Positions 1 to 9,893 of a stretch of 64,000 bases of DNA are shown here, in pieces. Each line of letters opens with the position of its first letter. The stretch's first letter is position 1. Origin of the DNA: Adineta steineri (Eukaryota > Rotifera > Eurotatoria > Adinetida > Adinetidae); NCBI GenBank assembly GCA_905250115.1, contig CAJNOI010000183.1, forward strand, positions 1-64,000. The letters run 5' to 3'. Made by a program: the position numbers and the translations under genes. The notes beneath the pieces were generated by a model, which searched no databases, was not told the DNA's origin, and saw only the letters and a list, made by a program, of their open reading frames with translations.

Positions 1-1384
1 CATTTTAAAGCAACTATCTCTGAGTCTTCATGCATGATTGTTTTTTTTCCAACTTTCAAATTCATTTTATGCGTCGTTGATATACATTCGTCACAGTGAT
101 TCACACTAATGTGCATGATATCCCGAGGCATGTACACCTGTCAGTGTGTATATCAAACTGTATGATACTTAATATGTGATACGTAGTTTTCTTTTCAGTA
201 AAGAGACAGTCTATCTATAATGTATAAAAAAAATTTCTTGCTTTATCTTAGATAATTAAAAAAGTTGAATATAATTGTTTCGATATTTTCGGAGATTTTT
301 ATCGCCAATATATGCATAGTCTATCTTTAATTAAATGATATACAGTAAACCCTTATAGAGTTAACATCTATCAAAATTTCCGAAGACGGAAGTGGGGAGG
401 GAGGGTCGCGGCCCCAACAATCCTCCATCGGAACACCTCTGCGCTATAGAGAGCTTTTTCGAAGTACCTAAAGATTGGTAATGTGGACTATTGTTGATTA
501 CATTTGTCGAAATATTTCAGCAAACTTCAAAATGATGGTCCCTATAGATAGAAATTACGAAGTTTCATATAGATCAAACAAAAATTATACTAGGATATCA
601 CTTAACCTTTGTCAATACATTTCCGCGAATTTATACTTTCTTTCATGATATGTTATTTCTTCCGAATCTCGTTCCATTCATTAGTAACAAAAAAAAAGTT
701 TATGATTTATAAAAAAATATATATCAATAGCAATTATCGGTTAAAATTGAAATTATATATTTGAAAAATGAACTAAACTTTATTAACATTTTCAATGATT
801 TGCTTGGATAGAATAATATTTATAAAATTATAATTTAATCATCTTGAGGGTGGGTGAGGATATAAATATTATGCACCTACATTCACACCCTCCATTATTC
901 CTCACTATTTATGTTTGTTATTTTGATTATATTTAGTCTTCTGTAAAATAAATGCATTCGTTTTCAAACTTCAATGTTAATAATCAATAATGACAGCAGA
1001 AAAAGTAGTATGAAAGTATTTCTTTAAATCGATCGCCTATAAACCTAAACAAATTGAAAGATTGAATATGAAGATTACTGTTTTATTTATATTTCATCCG
1101 ATCACACCTTCAAGTTAATTTTATGTTTACTGCAGATACATAATCAACTTCACAAATTATATAAAGATGCTTCGAAATGTTTATTTTCTTGAAAACAAAA
1201 AGATTTCTACTAAGGTTCTTAATAGACAATTATAAAAGGATTGATGTATTTATTAATTTTGCTCAAAATAGAACTTAATCTTATTATCTAAAAATATAAT
1301 ATCTTAAATTTTCCTTTTTTTTCTCCGACAATAAGATATTCATCATTTAAAACAAAGTTGTTTTCATTTCATTTTATTTAGTAA
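1..1384. other. intergenic, no gene seen
   Basis: AT-rich and without a convincing ORF. A telomere-like hairpin lies at 846-893. A short GC-richer patch at about 345-480 begins with CAGTAAACCCTTATAGAG after a TA. This looks like a transposon end, but I found no matching opposite end. Confidence 0.6.
846..893. repeat. telomere-like hairpin element
   Basis: The G-rich arm GAGGGTGGGTGAGG is followed by an AT loop and then the C-rich arm CACCTACATTCACACCCTCC. This is one member of a dispersed family with ends close to CTTGAGGGTG and CACCCTCAAG. Confidence 0.7.
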
Positions 1385-2431
1385 TTAAGCAGGTAATTCA
1401 ATGGTACTGACAACATTTATTTCTACATTGTCTCTTTCATGATTTTCTTGTTTATTTTCTTCTTCTCGTATTGGAACAAGATCTTTACCAATGATCTTGT
1501 AAATTGTACGTTTTAATTCTTGTCGAAAAGCTTTGGATACGATGATAAATACAAAGAAATTCGTCGAATAAGAAGCAGTATAAATAAATGTCATAAAATT
1601 ATATAGAAAATTTCGAACGCCTTGTTGTAATATCGTTCCATTTTGATATTTTGTTATAGCATCAAAGACATAAAATGTACTGATTAATGTACCAAAAATA
1701 AGGAAAACAATATCTTGAACAAACAAACAACGAAGTAATTGAAAATCTTTTTTTGTCATCGAACGAATTTGATTTCGTTTTTCACGTGGGATCGATCGAA
1801 TACGACGAACATTTTTAAACGCAAATACACACAAAACAATCATTAAAATATCCAAAATGACATTAATAACTGCTATAGAATATGAAACAAAATCAAGGTA
1901 AGTCGATGATAGATCATAATAACATACAAAATAAAAAGGAGCAAACTCTTGAAGATTAACTTTAATAAGTGCATGAGAGTTAAAAACAATCCAAAAAACT
2001 GTACTTATACTAATAGAAAAATAAGCTAAACGCTTTGAACTGTACAAACGTGTATCAACGTTTTGTGAAGATATTAATAAACGATCAATAGAAGCAAGAA
2101 TAAGAACAGTAGGTGAAAGTGTAGCAAATAGAAATGATGCATAGAAATACAATTTACATAGAAGAACATTAGAATTCTGTAAACTTATATTAAAACCATT
2201 TAAAAAGACAAGACCAAGCATAGAAGAATTAATATAGCATAAATTAACAAAGAGACTAGTTTTAAAGTAAAATACACAAACATTTTTACTCCAAGATTTT
2301 TTAAAAAAAACCAAAGCGTTTAAAAAGTTTCCAATATTACCTATGATATAACATATAAGAAGAATATATTTATAAACATAAGTTATAATATTGTCAAAAA
2401 TATTTATGTAGTAAACGTCGGACGAACTCAT
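1385..2431 (-). CDS. class A (rhodopsin-like) G-protein-coupled receptor
   Basis: A single-exon protein of 348 aa that should sit in the plasma membrane and signal through G proteins; the ligand is unknown. Seven hydrophobic segments are visible. Hallmarks are the TM1 GN motif (about residues 31-36), a Cys at the top of TM3 (C92), an IDR in place of DRY (D116-R117), a Cys in the second extracellular loop (C170) that would pair with C92, and a TM7 running into KAFRQEL, the usual helix 8 region. Classical NPxxY is not obvious (TNFFVF occupies the place). The C-tail is acidic and rich in Glu and Asn. Length is normal for the class. The start MSSSDV resembles the inner start of the second receptor at 59332-60297, so the two may belong to one expanded bdelloid family, although they are clearly diverged. 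Family is secure; subtype is not. Confidence 0.85.
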   Translation of the reverse strand: MSSSDVYYINIFDNIITYVYKYILLICYIIGNIGNFLNALVFFKKSWSKNVCVFYFKTSLFVNLCYINSSMLGLVFLNGFNISLQNSNVLLCKLYFYASFLFATLSPTVLILASIDRLLISSQNVDTRLYSSKRLAYFSISISTVFWIVFNSHALIKVNLQEFAPFYFVCYYDLSSTYLDFVSYSIAVINVILDILMIVLCVFAFKNVRRIRSIPREKRNQIRSMTKKDFQLLRCLFVQDIVFLIFGTLISTFYVFDAITKYQNGTILQQGVRNFLYNFMTFIYTASYSTNFFVFIIVSKAFRQELKRTIYKIIGKDLVPIREEENKQENHERDNVEINVVSTIELPA

Positions 2432-3414
2432 TTATTGTGTAATATTAATAAACAACCCTTTTAAATGTAACCGTTTCTGATATAAAATGAGTTTTTATTT
2501 TTCTCCTCGTAATTAAATACAACAAGTAATTGTCCTTAAAATGTTAATGTAACACCTACATAATACCATCACGAGATATTTCTGCTACTAATTATAGTTT
2601 ATATAATGAGACAATTTTCGCATACGTTGTCTCGGCGCTTAGTGGATATTATTTTTAAAATGACATATTGAAAAGCGCTATTAAGGCAAAAAGTAATTTA
2701 TCTTATAGCTTTACAAGCGCTTGGGAGTTTTCGCTTATCTTAAAAGTAGGTTTAAAATACATGCAATTAAATTGCTTTATGGAACGCTTTAGAAATTTAA
2801 CTAAAGATCATATAATTGAAAATAACAAAAACAGTGTCTCATAAACAAAATCAGACAAGACGGACAAAAGCTAGTTACCATGGAACGATATTAATACAAA
2901 ATATATATGAGGGTGATGGTGTAGGTTAAGATAAGAGATGCTCACATTCACACCAATATCCTTTTTTACCTTTTTGGATGATCTGTAAAACACAATGGGT
3001 TAATTTTTTGAGCTAAAAATTGGTTTAATAGTAGAACTTACTAATATCTATCTCCAAAGAATATCCTCAGTTCAAGAGTTCTTAGTAAAATGCTCATAAA
3101 AAATCAAGAATTCAATAGTTTTCAATGTGGTTTGCGGCAAAAGTCATCAAATTCTTGGCTCCACCACATATCTTAAAATAAGTGGTATGAATCTTTCTAG
3201 ACATCTTTGTAAAAGGACAATGAAGGATATAGAACTTTTTATAACTGCATAAGAATTTTTTTTCACACATTTTCATGTAGCTCTTTACTGATGAAAGATA
3301 AAGTCTTTTGTTTTTATTTCGGACGTCTTTATCAATGTTATTGCACAATCAACGAGCAATTTCTTATCATTTTAAAGACATCCACATTTTCTGGTGGTGT
3401 ATTATTAGAGCAGC
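2432..3414. other. intergenic with one telomere-like hairpin
   Basis: No convincing gene. A hairpin element lies at 2909-2956. A 78-codon frame on the minus strand at 3112-3348 has no recognisable features and is probably chance. Confidence 0.5.
2909..2956. repeat. telomere-like hairpin element (degenerate)
   Basis: GAGGGTGATGGTGTAGG is followed by a short loop and then CTCACATTCACACC. Same arrangement as the rest of the family, with more mismatches between the arms. Confidence 0.55.
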
Positions 3415-4197
3415 ATGTCTGTATCCTCTACAATTTGGTTGCTCACAGTCGGTTGGGCTGATTCATCTTGCGTTGATTTTCTCGTTCGTTCATTTGAAAA
3501 TTCCAAGACAAAACTAGATGTATACCATTGGTTTTTTGCACATATTCACAATGTTATTCTTCGTTTCGATTATTCTCCATTAGATAATATCGAAGGCGAT
3601 TTAGATTTAATGCAAATTTTAAACAAAGATATTGATCATGAACTTTTAAATATAAATGATTTTGAAGATTTTTTAGAATTAAATTTGACTGATATTGAAC
3701 AATATATGAGAGAAAATGGTCAAGCACATGGTATGGTGGTGACAGTAACTGAAGCAAAAGAACAATATTATAAAACTATTATTATCGATAATAATTTATC
3801 TTCTACACTTTGGAAAGTGACATATAATAGTCGTCCATTAACTTGTTTACCCCATACGAAATTACCGAATCTTTTTGATATTCAACAATCTACCAGATCC
3901 ATTTCTTTATGGCAATTATATGCCGATAATGAACATCATATTTATCAGTATATATTTAAGCATTTAGATCAATTTCGTATTAGTAATCTACCTACACTGA
4001 TGAATAAAAAACAAGAAGAATTAATACAAATGGTAGAATTTCCTTTAGAACAAACAGAATATCGAATAATTAGTGAAATGATCAATATACAATGTTGTAA
4101 TATAGCAGGAGAACATGAACATGATGTTAATGAAGCAGAAAGATATGTTATATTGGTGGAACCAGCATTGAATTTACTGAATATAATCGATATTTGA
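3415..4197 (+). CDS. hypothetical protein, 260 aa
   Basis: An intact single-exon frame of 260 codons that I do not recognise. The first 30 residues are Ser/Trp/Val-rich, but not a clean signal peptide. Residues about 60-100 are strongly acidic with many Asp, Glu, Leu and Ile (DLDLMQILNKDIDHELLNIN), and the rest is a mixed alpha-helical-looking sequence with no membrane segment. An overlapping frame at 3308-3517 reads into the same start region, so an upstream exon cannot be excluded. Codon use is AT-rich like its neighbours, which supports coding. The next gene downstream, the metallo-beta-lactamase fold protein, is 800 bp away and on the same strand. No function can be given. Confidence 0.55.
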   Translation: MSVSSTIWLLTVGWADSSCVDFLVRSFENSKTKLDVYHWFFAHIHNVILRFDYSPLDNIEGDLDLMQILNKDIDHELLNINDFEDFLELNLTDIEQYMRENGQAHGMVVTVTEAKEQYYKTIIIDNNLSSTLWKVTYNSRPLTCLPHTKLPNLFDIQQSTRSISLWQLYADNEHHIYQYIFKHLDQFRISNLPTLMNKKQEELIQMVEFPLEQTEYRIISEMINIQCCNIAGEHEHDVNEAERYVILVEPALNLLNIIDI

Positions 4198-4995
4198 ATA
4201 ATTGATCCCTATTTTCGCTAAAATTTGATTGAATAAAAATAAAATTGAATGCTTTGAAATTCATTTGATATATCTCAATCAGAACAAATAAACATCGCTC
4301 CATCCATGTTTTCACCTAGAATAATTACGTATGTCAATAACTGATGAGCAAAATAATATTATCACTACTTCTTTTAATTTAGAAGGAAAAAACATTTTCT
4401 AAAAATATATATATATATCGGCTTAATTATAATCTCATTTTATTTCTTCTATCAAACTTTTATCATATAGAAAAAAAATTGTCGTCGTAAAAAATAAAAA
4501 TGATGATCGTTTCTCGACGGTATCTTCTGACGGATTTTGTTAATATTTTTCCATGTAATGTGAAGCAAAACATCAGAAGTTATCCATTTTTTTCCAGATA
4601 GAATTATTTTAAATTCGTCCTATTTTGTCTAAACTAAAATGTTAATTAGAGAAAAAAATCTAATATACATCTTGTTTTATTTCTATTATTATTACAAACT
4701 AGTGACCTCTATGCAAATAATTTCGTGTTTTAAGTTATTTTGAATTTAAGATAAAGTTAATTCATCTTTTTTATGTACTTTATTTTAAGCTATAATATAT
4801 CATTCACTATAAATCTAACACGAATTAATGTAATTATCAATGGTAGTCTATCTTTTCTCTAAAATATTGTTTTTTTATTTTACCTTATATCAAGATATTT
4901 AACCACGTGTTTTTATTTTGCAATGACTCATTCTAGAATATATATATGATTTTTATTTTTTTTTGTATAGATTTTAACATTATCAAAGTGTATTA
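4198..4995. other. intergenic, nothing recognised
   Basis: A very AT-rich spacer with poly-A and poly-T runs and TATATATAT at about 4409. No ORF or repeat family recognised. Confidence 0.6.
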
Positions 4996-5844
4996 ATGAG
5001 TTTAACGTTAAGACATTTAAATGATGATACATCCTGGTTAATTATATATGATAATTTTAAAATTTTACTTGATCCATGGTTATTTGGTTCTCAAATAGAT
5101 TATTTTCATTATTTTTCAAGACAAGAACATGCTATTCAACCATCTATTCAAAATATAACTCGTGATCTTAATATGGAAATAGATGCAATAATTATATCTC
5201 ATGAATTTACTGATCATTGTCATGAGGAAACTTTACGTTCATTATCTTCAACAATTCCAATATATGCAACTACAAATGCTGCAAAACGTATTCGACGATG
5301 GAATTATTTTCAATATGTTTATACTATTCCTATATTAAATAATCAATCTCAATTGAATATATCTGATCGAATTCGTGTTGGATATATAGAAGAAAAAGGA
5401 TTTCTATCATTACCATCACTACATGGCGCAACATGTATTTCATTTCTTATAGATAATCAACAATGGCATAGTTTATTATATATTCCACATGGATGTGAAC
5501 AAACATCAATTTGTGAATGGTTTAATAAACAATCTAATGTTAATATATGTATTCTTCTACAAGGATTTGATCGAGTTTTTAATCCAATATGGCTTGGTGG
5601 TTTACTTAATTATGGATGTAATCAAGCAGCTAAACTTGCAATAGGTCTTAAAGTAAAACATTGGATAGGTACACATGATGAAAATAAAATAGCAAGTGGA
5701 TTAGTTTCTTTATTTCTTAAACGACATAATTATACTATTGACGATGCTAAATTAGAATTAGAGAAATATAAAGATGAAAATATAATTCCAAATCTTCATC
5801 ATATACAAAATGGAAATTCAATTACGATAGATTTAACAGAATAA
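4996..5844 (+). CDS. metallo-beta-lactamase-fold hydrolase-like protein
   Basis: A single-exon protein of 282 aa resembling the UlaG/YtnP-like branch of metallo-beta-lactamase proteins (Zn-dependent hydrolases; COG2220 type). Visible features are an opening beta-rich stretch with LLDPWL (residues 24-29), then IIISHEFTDHCH at 66-76. This matches the metal-binding HxHxDH motif except that Phe stands in the second His position (HEFTDH, 69-74). Later candidate ligands are H143, H165 in YIPHG and H227/D228 in GTHDEN. There is no signal peptide or membrane segment, so a cytosolic location is likely. Substrate is unknown. The altered motif may mean one metal ion or a different activity. It converges with the methyltransferase-like gene, with 89 bp between stops. 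Start is the first ATG after an AT-rich leader. Fold call is fairly sure; activity is not. Confidence 0.75.
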   Translation: MSLTLRHLNDDTSWLIIYDNFKILLDPWLFGSQIDYFHYFSRQEHAIQPSIQNITRDLNMEIDAIIISHEFTDHCHEETLRSLSSTIPIYATTNAAKRIRRWNYFQYVYTIPILNNQSQLNISDRIRVGYIEEKGFLSLPSLHGATCISFLIDNQQWHSLLYIPHGCEQTSICEWFNKQSNVNICILLQGFDRVFNPIWLGGLLNYGCNQAAKLAIGLKVKHWIGTHDENKIASGLVSLFLKRHNYTIDDAKLELEKYKDENIIPNLHHIQNGNSITIDLTE

Positions 5845-5933
5845 ACTATTGTCATCTTCACTAAAATTTCTCCTATTTATTTTTTAATAGTATAACTAAT
5901 TTAAATCAATAAATATTTTTTTAAAAAAAATTC

Positions 5934-6713
5934 TTATTGTGTAGGAAGTTTATTTTTTGGAGCTCGACGTGGTAATTGCCATGGAATTGTTAATTCGGAT
6001 AAATATCGAATATGATCAATTAATGATGTTTCTGTTGTACTCCAAACATCGGTATATGCTTCTATATATTGATATTGATATTTATAAGGAAAAAATGGTG
6101 CAACTTTATCATATTGATATCCAGCAGCTTCAGAATCATGAATAACAAGAACTTGTGATCGATAAGCATATTTAACAATATCATGCATTCGACGTTGTTC
6201 CGGAGCATTATCAACTAGAACAACACTCCATCGATGATCATTTCCAATTGTACTCCAATCTGTAACATGTTGAAATTTATGTAATGGACTATTCGACATA
6301 GAAGATGACATATTAGATAGCCAGGCTTTATGTGAATCGACTGATAAGAGATAACGACGAGTAAAAAGTGTTAGATTATGAAGCATTGGTGTACTTGAAC
6401 GACCACAACCAAGTTCTAAAATAGAACCATTCGTGAGAACAATCGAAGCAAGAAGAGGAATAGAATGTGATCCACCGGGATGTAATGGTAATGAAACAAA
6501 TTTCGTAACTATTTGTCGCCAAAGTGTTTCAATTTGTGTAGCTTGATGAGATTTATTTATATTTTGACGAATAAATTCGAATGTATTTTTTGATATTTCC
6601 GGTAAGACCATTGGAGGAGCAGGATCATGATAAAAATATATCCATGTAATCATTATAAGAACAGTTATAAATAAACTCCATCGAAACATACCCCATGTAC
6701 TCAGTAAAGGCAT
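5934..6713 (-). CDS. type II membrane protein with class I SAM-methyltransferase-like domain
   Basis: A 259-aa single-exon protein. Residues 11-29 form one hydrophobic anchor after a short N-terminus, so the bulk is probably lumenal. The Rossmann signature is ILELGCGRSSTPML (98-111, motif I), followed by LLSVDSHKAWL (122-132, the acidic post-I residue) and VVLVDNAPEQRR (164-175). This is the pattern of SAM-dependent methyltransferases. The C-terminal third has no known motif and is rich in Tyr and Gln around 210-220. The acceptor substrate is unknown. The first 149 nt of an allelic or duplicate copy are at 55603-55751, where the sequence runs into an N gap. The short leader between start and anchor is identical in both copies, supporting this start. 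Confidence 0.7.
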   Translation of the reverse strand: MPLLSTWGMFRWSLFITVLIMITWIYFYHDPAPPMVLPEISKNTFEFIRQNINKSHQATQIETLWRQIVTKFVSLPLHPGGSHSIPLLASIVLTNGSILELGCGRSSTPMLHNLTLFTRRYLLSVDSHKAWLSNMSSSMSNSPLHKFQHVTDWSTIGNDHRWSVVLVDNAPEQRRMHDIVKYAYRSQVLVIHDSEAAGYQYDKVAPFFPYKYQYQYIEAYTDVWSTTETSLIDHIRYLSELTIPWQLPRRAPKNKLPTQ

Positions 6714-7577
6714 TGCGAAATATTGAACTTATCAAATAGCAACTATTCGCAACATACAAAATATATGTGTATGTATAGTGATGAAGCAAAAAAAAAAGAA
6801 AAGTAAATGCATTCAAGCATGAATACACGAGCAATAATAAATCAAGTTATGATCACGCTGTTTTGAATATGTAACTATATTGATTAGAAAAAATGCTTCT
6901 TTCTTATATGTAAAACTAAAACAAAAATGATCGTGATATTAATGATAAAAAATATTGTTCTTGAATTCTAATTTGATTACTTTTTATTATTCAATTTGAT
7001 CATGTTAAATGCATAGTATTATAATACAATTGTTCTATTATGTGAATCGAACAAAGAGCTTGAATCATATGAGTGTTTATTGGATATTTTTATTGATGTC
7101 ATACGTAATAAGTGAATAAGAACGAAAAACAAAGTATTGTTAACATTGAATAGCATATCTATAGATATTCGATACATGAGTCATTAAAATATGAATTTTG
7201 AGCGGTTAGAAAAGATATACAATCAATTATAGATACAGAACTTCTTACTCCTTATATATTGTTTTCTGTAATTAAGCAAGAAAAAATCGGAATTGAATTT
7301 TTCATAGTATATGATTATAATTATATCAAAACGAATTAGTATAGTTTTAAATACGGCAGAATTCTCTTACTCTTATCTTTTAAAGTTTATTGCTACTTAA
7401 GATAGATCATCTTCATTCTATAAGAAATAAATTGTGAGCATAATCATTGTTTTTATTTGATTATTGAATCAATTAGAAAGAATTTGTATTCAACATTCGA
7501 AATAAACACAATTTTTTTCTTTCACTCAAAATATTGATATTATTTTATTCTTGTTTTAATTTATTAATGATCTTCTT
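6714..7577. other. intergenic spacer between methyltransferase and astacin genes
   Basis: AT-rich; the same spacer is at 54872-55602 in the partner copy. No gene seen. It holds the divergent upstream region of the methyltransferase gene and the 3' flank of the astacin gene. Confidence 0.6.
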
Positions 7578-9000
7578 TTACAAATTATTTAATTGATAGA
7601 CGAAAGAGTCCCACCAAAAAACAACACCGCATAGTAAAATTGCCAGAGCTTTTCCTGGAAGGAGATTTGTACTAATCGATTTTTCAGTGGTCATTGAAGA
7701 TGTAACACTAGTAGTTGTTGTGGATGTTGTTGTGGATGTTGTTGTTGAAGTTGTAGTAGTGGTGGTAGTTGTTGTTGTTGTTGAGGTTGTAGTAGTGGTG
7801 GTAGTTGTTGTTGTTGTTGGAGTAGGAAGACATCCATAATATCGCTGAACTTCAAGAACATCTATCTCACTCATACCAACACGTTGTCCAATAAATGCAG
7901 TGGCATTTTTCGTTGGTATTATTGTTGGTTGTCCATTAACAGTAAATGCATTTGCTTCGTAATGCATGACAGATCCATAATCATATGGTAACATCAGAGT
8001 ATCAATATCCTCTTCGGTATATTTATCAAAATTGAATGCTGTGCCTATATTTTATTTGTATATAATTTTTATTTTAAATAACTAAATTTAAAGAATAAAA
8101 GTTTCGTTACCGTTAATAATATTAGCCCATTGAATAGAAACGTATTCATCACGATCAGGACGAGATTGTTCATGAAAAAATCCTTAAATTTAAACATTAA
8201 TAATGAATAACTTTATTAGAAAATAATTTACCTAATATATGAAGAAGTTCATGTTGAATAATTCCAGTTATCATACAAGTATAAGGCGGTGCATACATTA
8301 AAGTAAGAGTACGATTTAATGTATAATTTTCAAGATAGCCAACCTAAGAAGAAAACAATAATTCAATTTTTTTGTTTCAAATAACAATATTTTAGTTCAA
8401 TAATACATGAGCTGAGCAACCACTTCCATTTGTTATCGTGATAAATATTGAATCTAGATCCGTTTTTGGACGAAATCGTATACATGGACGATTATTTACT
8501 TGTGTTAATTCTTCCATCCTTCTCATAGCATTTGTAATGAGTATAGTGTGATTAAAAGCTAAATAGAAAATTCATTTAATAATAAGAAAAACTGAATAAA
8601 AATATACAAACAAATAGATGCTGTCATATCATAAGGTATAAAACCACCCGGCCATCGTTGCCATGTTGGTCTATGAGCTGCTCCACGCTTTTTTTATTAT
8701 ACAAGAAAAATGAATATACATATTAAATATTCAAATATAGAAAATTTTACAGGTATATCATCAGGAAAAACCATATCACCTTGAAAATGACCACCTAAAA
8801 TAAAATTTCAATATTTATAAAAATAAAGTAATGTGAAAAAGATAGACTTACCCATTTCTTCTGGATTACGAACATAATTTTCCTAAATAAGTATTTTTAA
8901 TAATATAATCTATTAGTTAATTATTGCGACTTACTTTAACTAAAGGTACTGCATGAAGACCAATTACATAAAGACTAACAATAGTAATAAAGAGTTTCAT
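7578..9000 (-). CDS. astacin (M12A) metalloprotease, secreted, copy A
   Basis: An eight-exon gene read on the minus strand; the exon pattern is the same as in the partner at 53455-54871, where the boundaries sum to an open frame. Exon 1 encodes a signal peptide (MKLFITIVSLYVIGLQA). After a short propeptide comes a mature-type start with RWPGG, then the astacin zinc signature HELLHILGFFHEQSRPDRD and the Met-turn SVMHYEA. All three zinc His and the catalytic Glu are present. The C-terminus is a Thr-rich stalk of about 40 residues and a hydrophobic tail (ALAILLCGVVFWW), which suggests GPI or membrane anchoring. No EGF or CUB domain follows, so this is a minimal astacin. Substrate is unknown. Intact. 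Confidence 0.9.
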
Positions 9001-9893
9001 CCTTGAAAAAAGAAATGGAGAAATAAAATTGAATATCTGAAAAATATATTCTTTTATATCCTAAAGTGAATTATGATTGTCGTATAATACTTAGATTTTT
9101 TCAAGCTACTTGCATATTCTCATGAATAATTTTATCTCATAGTACTTATCGAACATAAGTATTTGTTATAAAAAAAATCTCGGAATATTAATTGCACCTG
9201 CATTCTTCTTCTTCTCTTTAAATTCGATAGGAGATAAATTCTTTTATAGTATTTATCAAATAGTTTAGTTTAATAAAAAAAAATGTATACCTCTGAAAAT
9301 CTTTCCGAATGATGTCACTTGAGTGTCAAGTATGCATATAAAGAATTACGAACGAAATTAAGAGTGACAACAGGATAATATAATCACTTGTTTTACTACT
9401 TCATTATTCATCTGTAATATTGAAATATTCTCAGTTTTTTTTTATTACTCAATAATTCATTGCGTTATATTAATTTAAGTTCAATTTAAAAGGAGTATAG
9501 ATAAGAACAAGTAAAAGATTAAAATGTTAGTTTCGATGATTTCTTCCGAGATACAAAATTGAGTTCTAGCAGTGTCGCTTTATTTAATAGCGTGAGTGAT
9601 TGAAATTATCATATAATCTCTTGTTCTCTCTCATTCACGTTGACTGAAGTTAGTCTTATACAAATATTATTCGCAGTAGGATTTAAATTATTATCAAAAT
9701 AAGTTTAGATGGGTTATGTATGAACTGAAGATTTAATTCGATCAATGTAGACTCAGTATTGACGGTTAAATAAATTTTATTATTACAAAATTTAAAGCAG
9801 GTTTAGTTTGTTGACTAGACAAAAAAGCAAATGAATAATTATAAATACATTGAAAGCATTAGAAAGAGATTAATCAATGAATAAAATGAAAAA
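9001..9893. other. intergenic between astacin (copy A) start and NHL gene 3' end
   Basis: Promoter side of the astacin gene plus the 3' flank of the NHL gene. It matches 52563-53454 in the partner. No ORF of note. Confidence 0.5.
9051..9058 (-). promoter_or_regulatory. TATA-like box of astacin copy A
   Basis: TATAAAAG on the minus strand, about 50 nt upstream of the ATG at 9000, conserved at the same distance in the partner copy (53397-53404). Confidence 0.5.

Noticed and set aside
345..480. GC-richer patch starting TACAGTAAACCCTTATAG as a transposon end
   Set aside because: No opposite terminal repeat or second copy found in the window.
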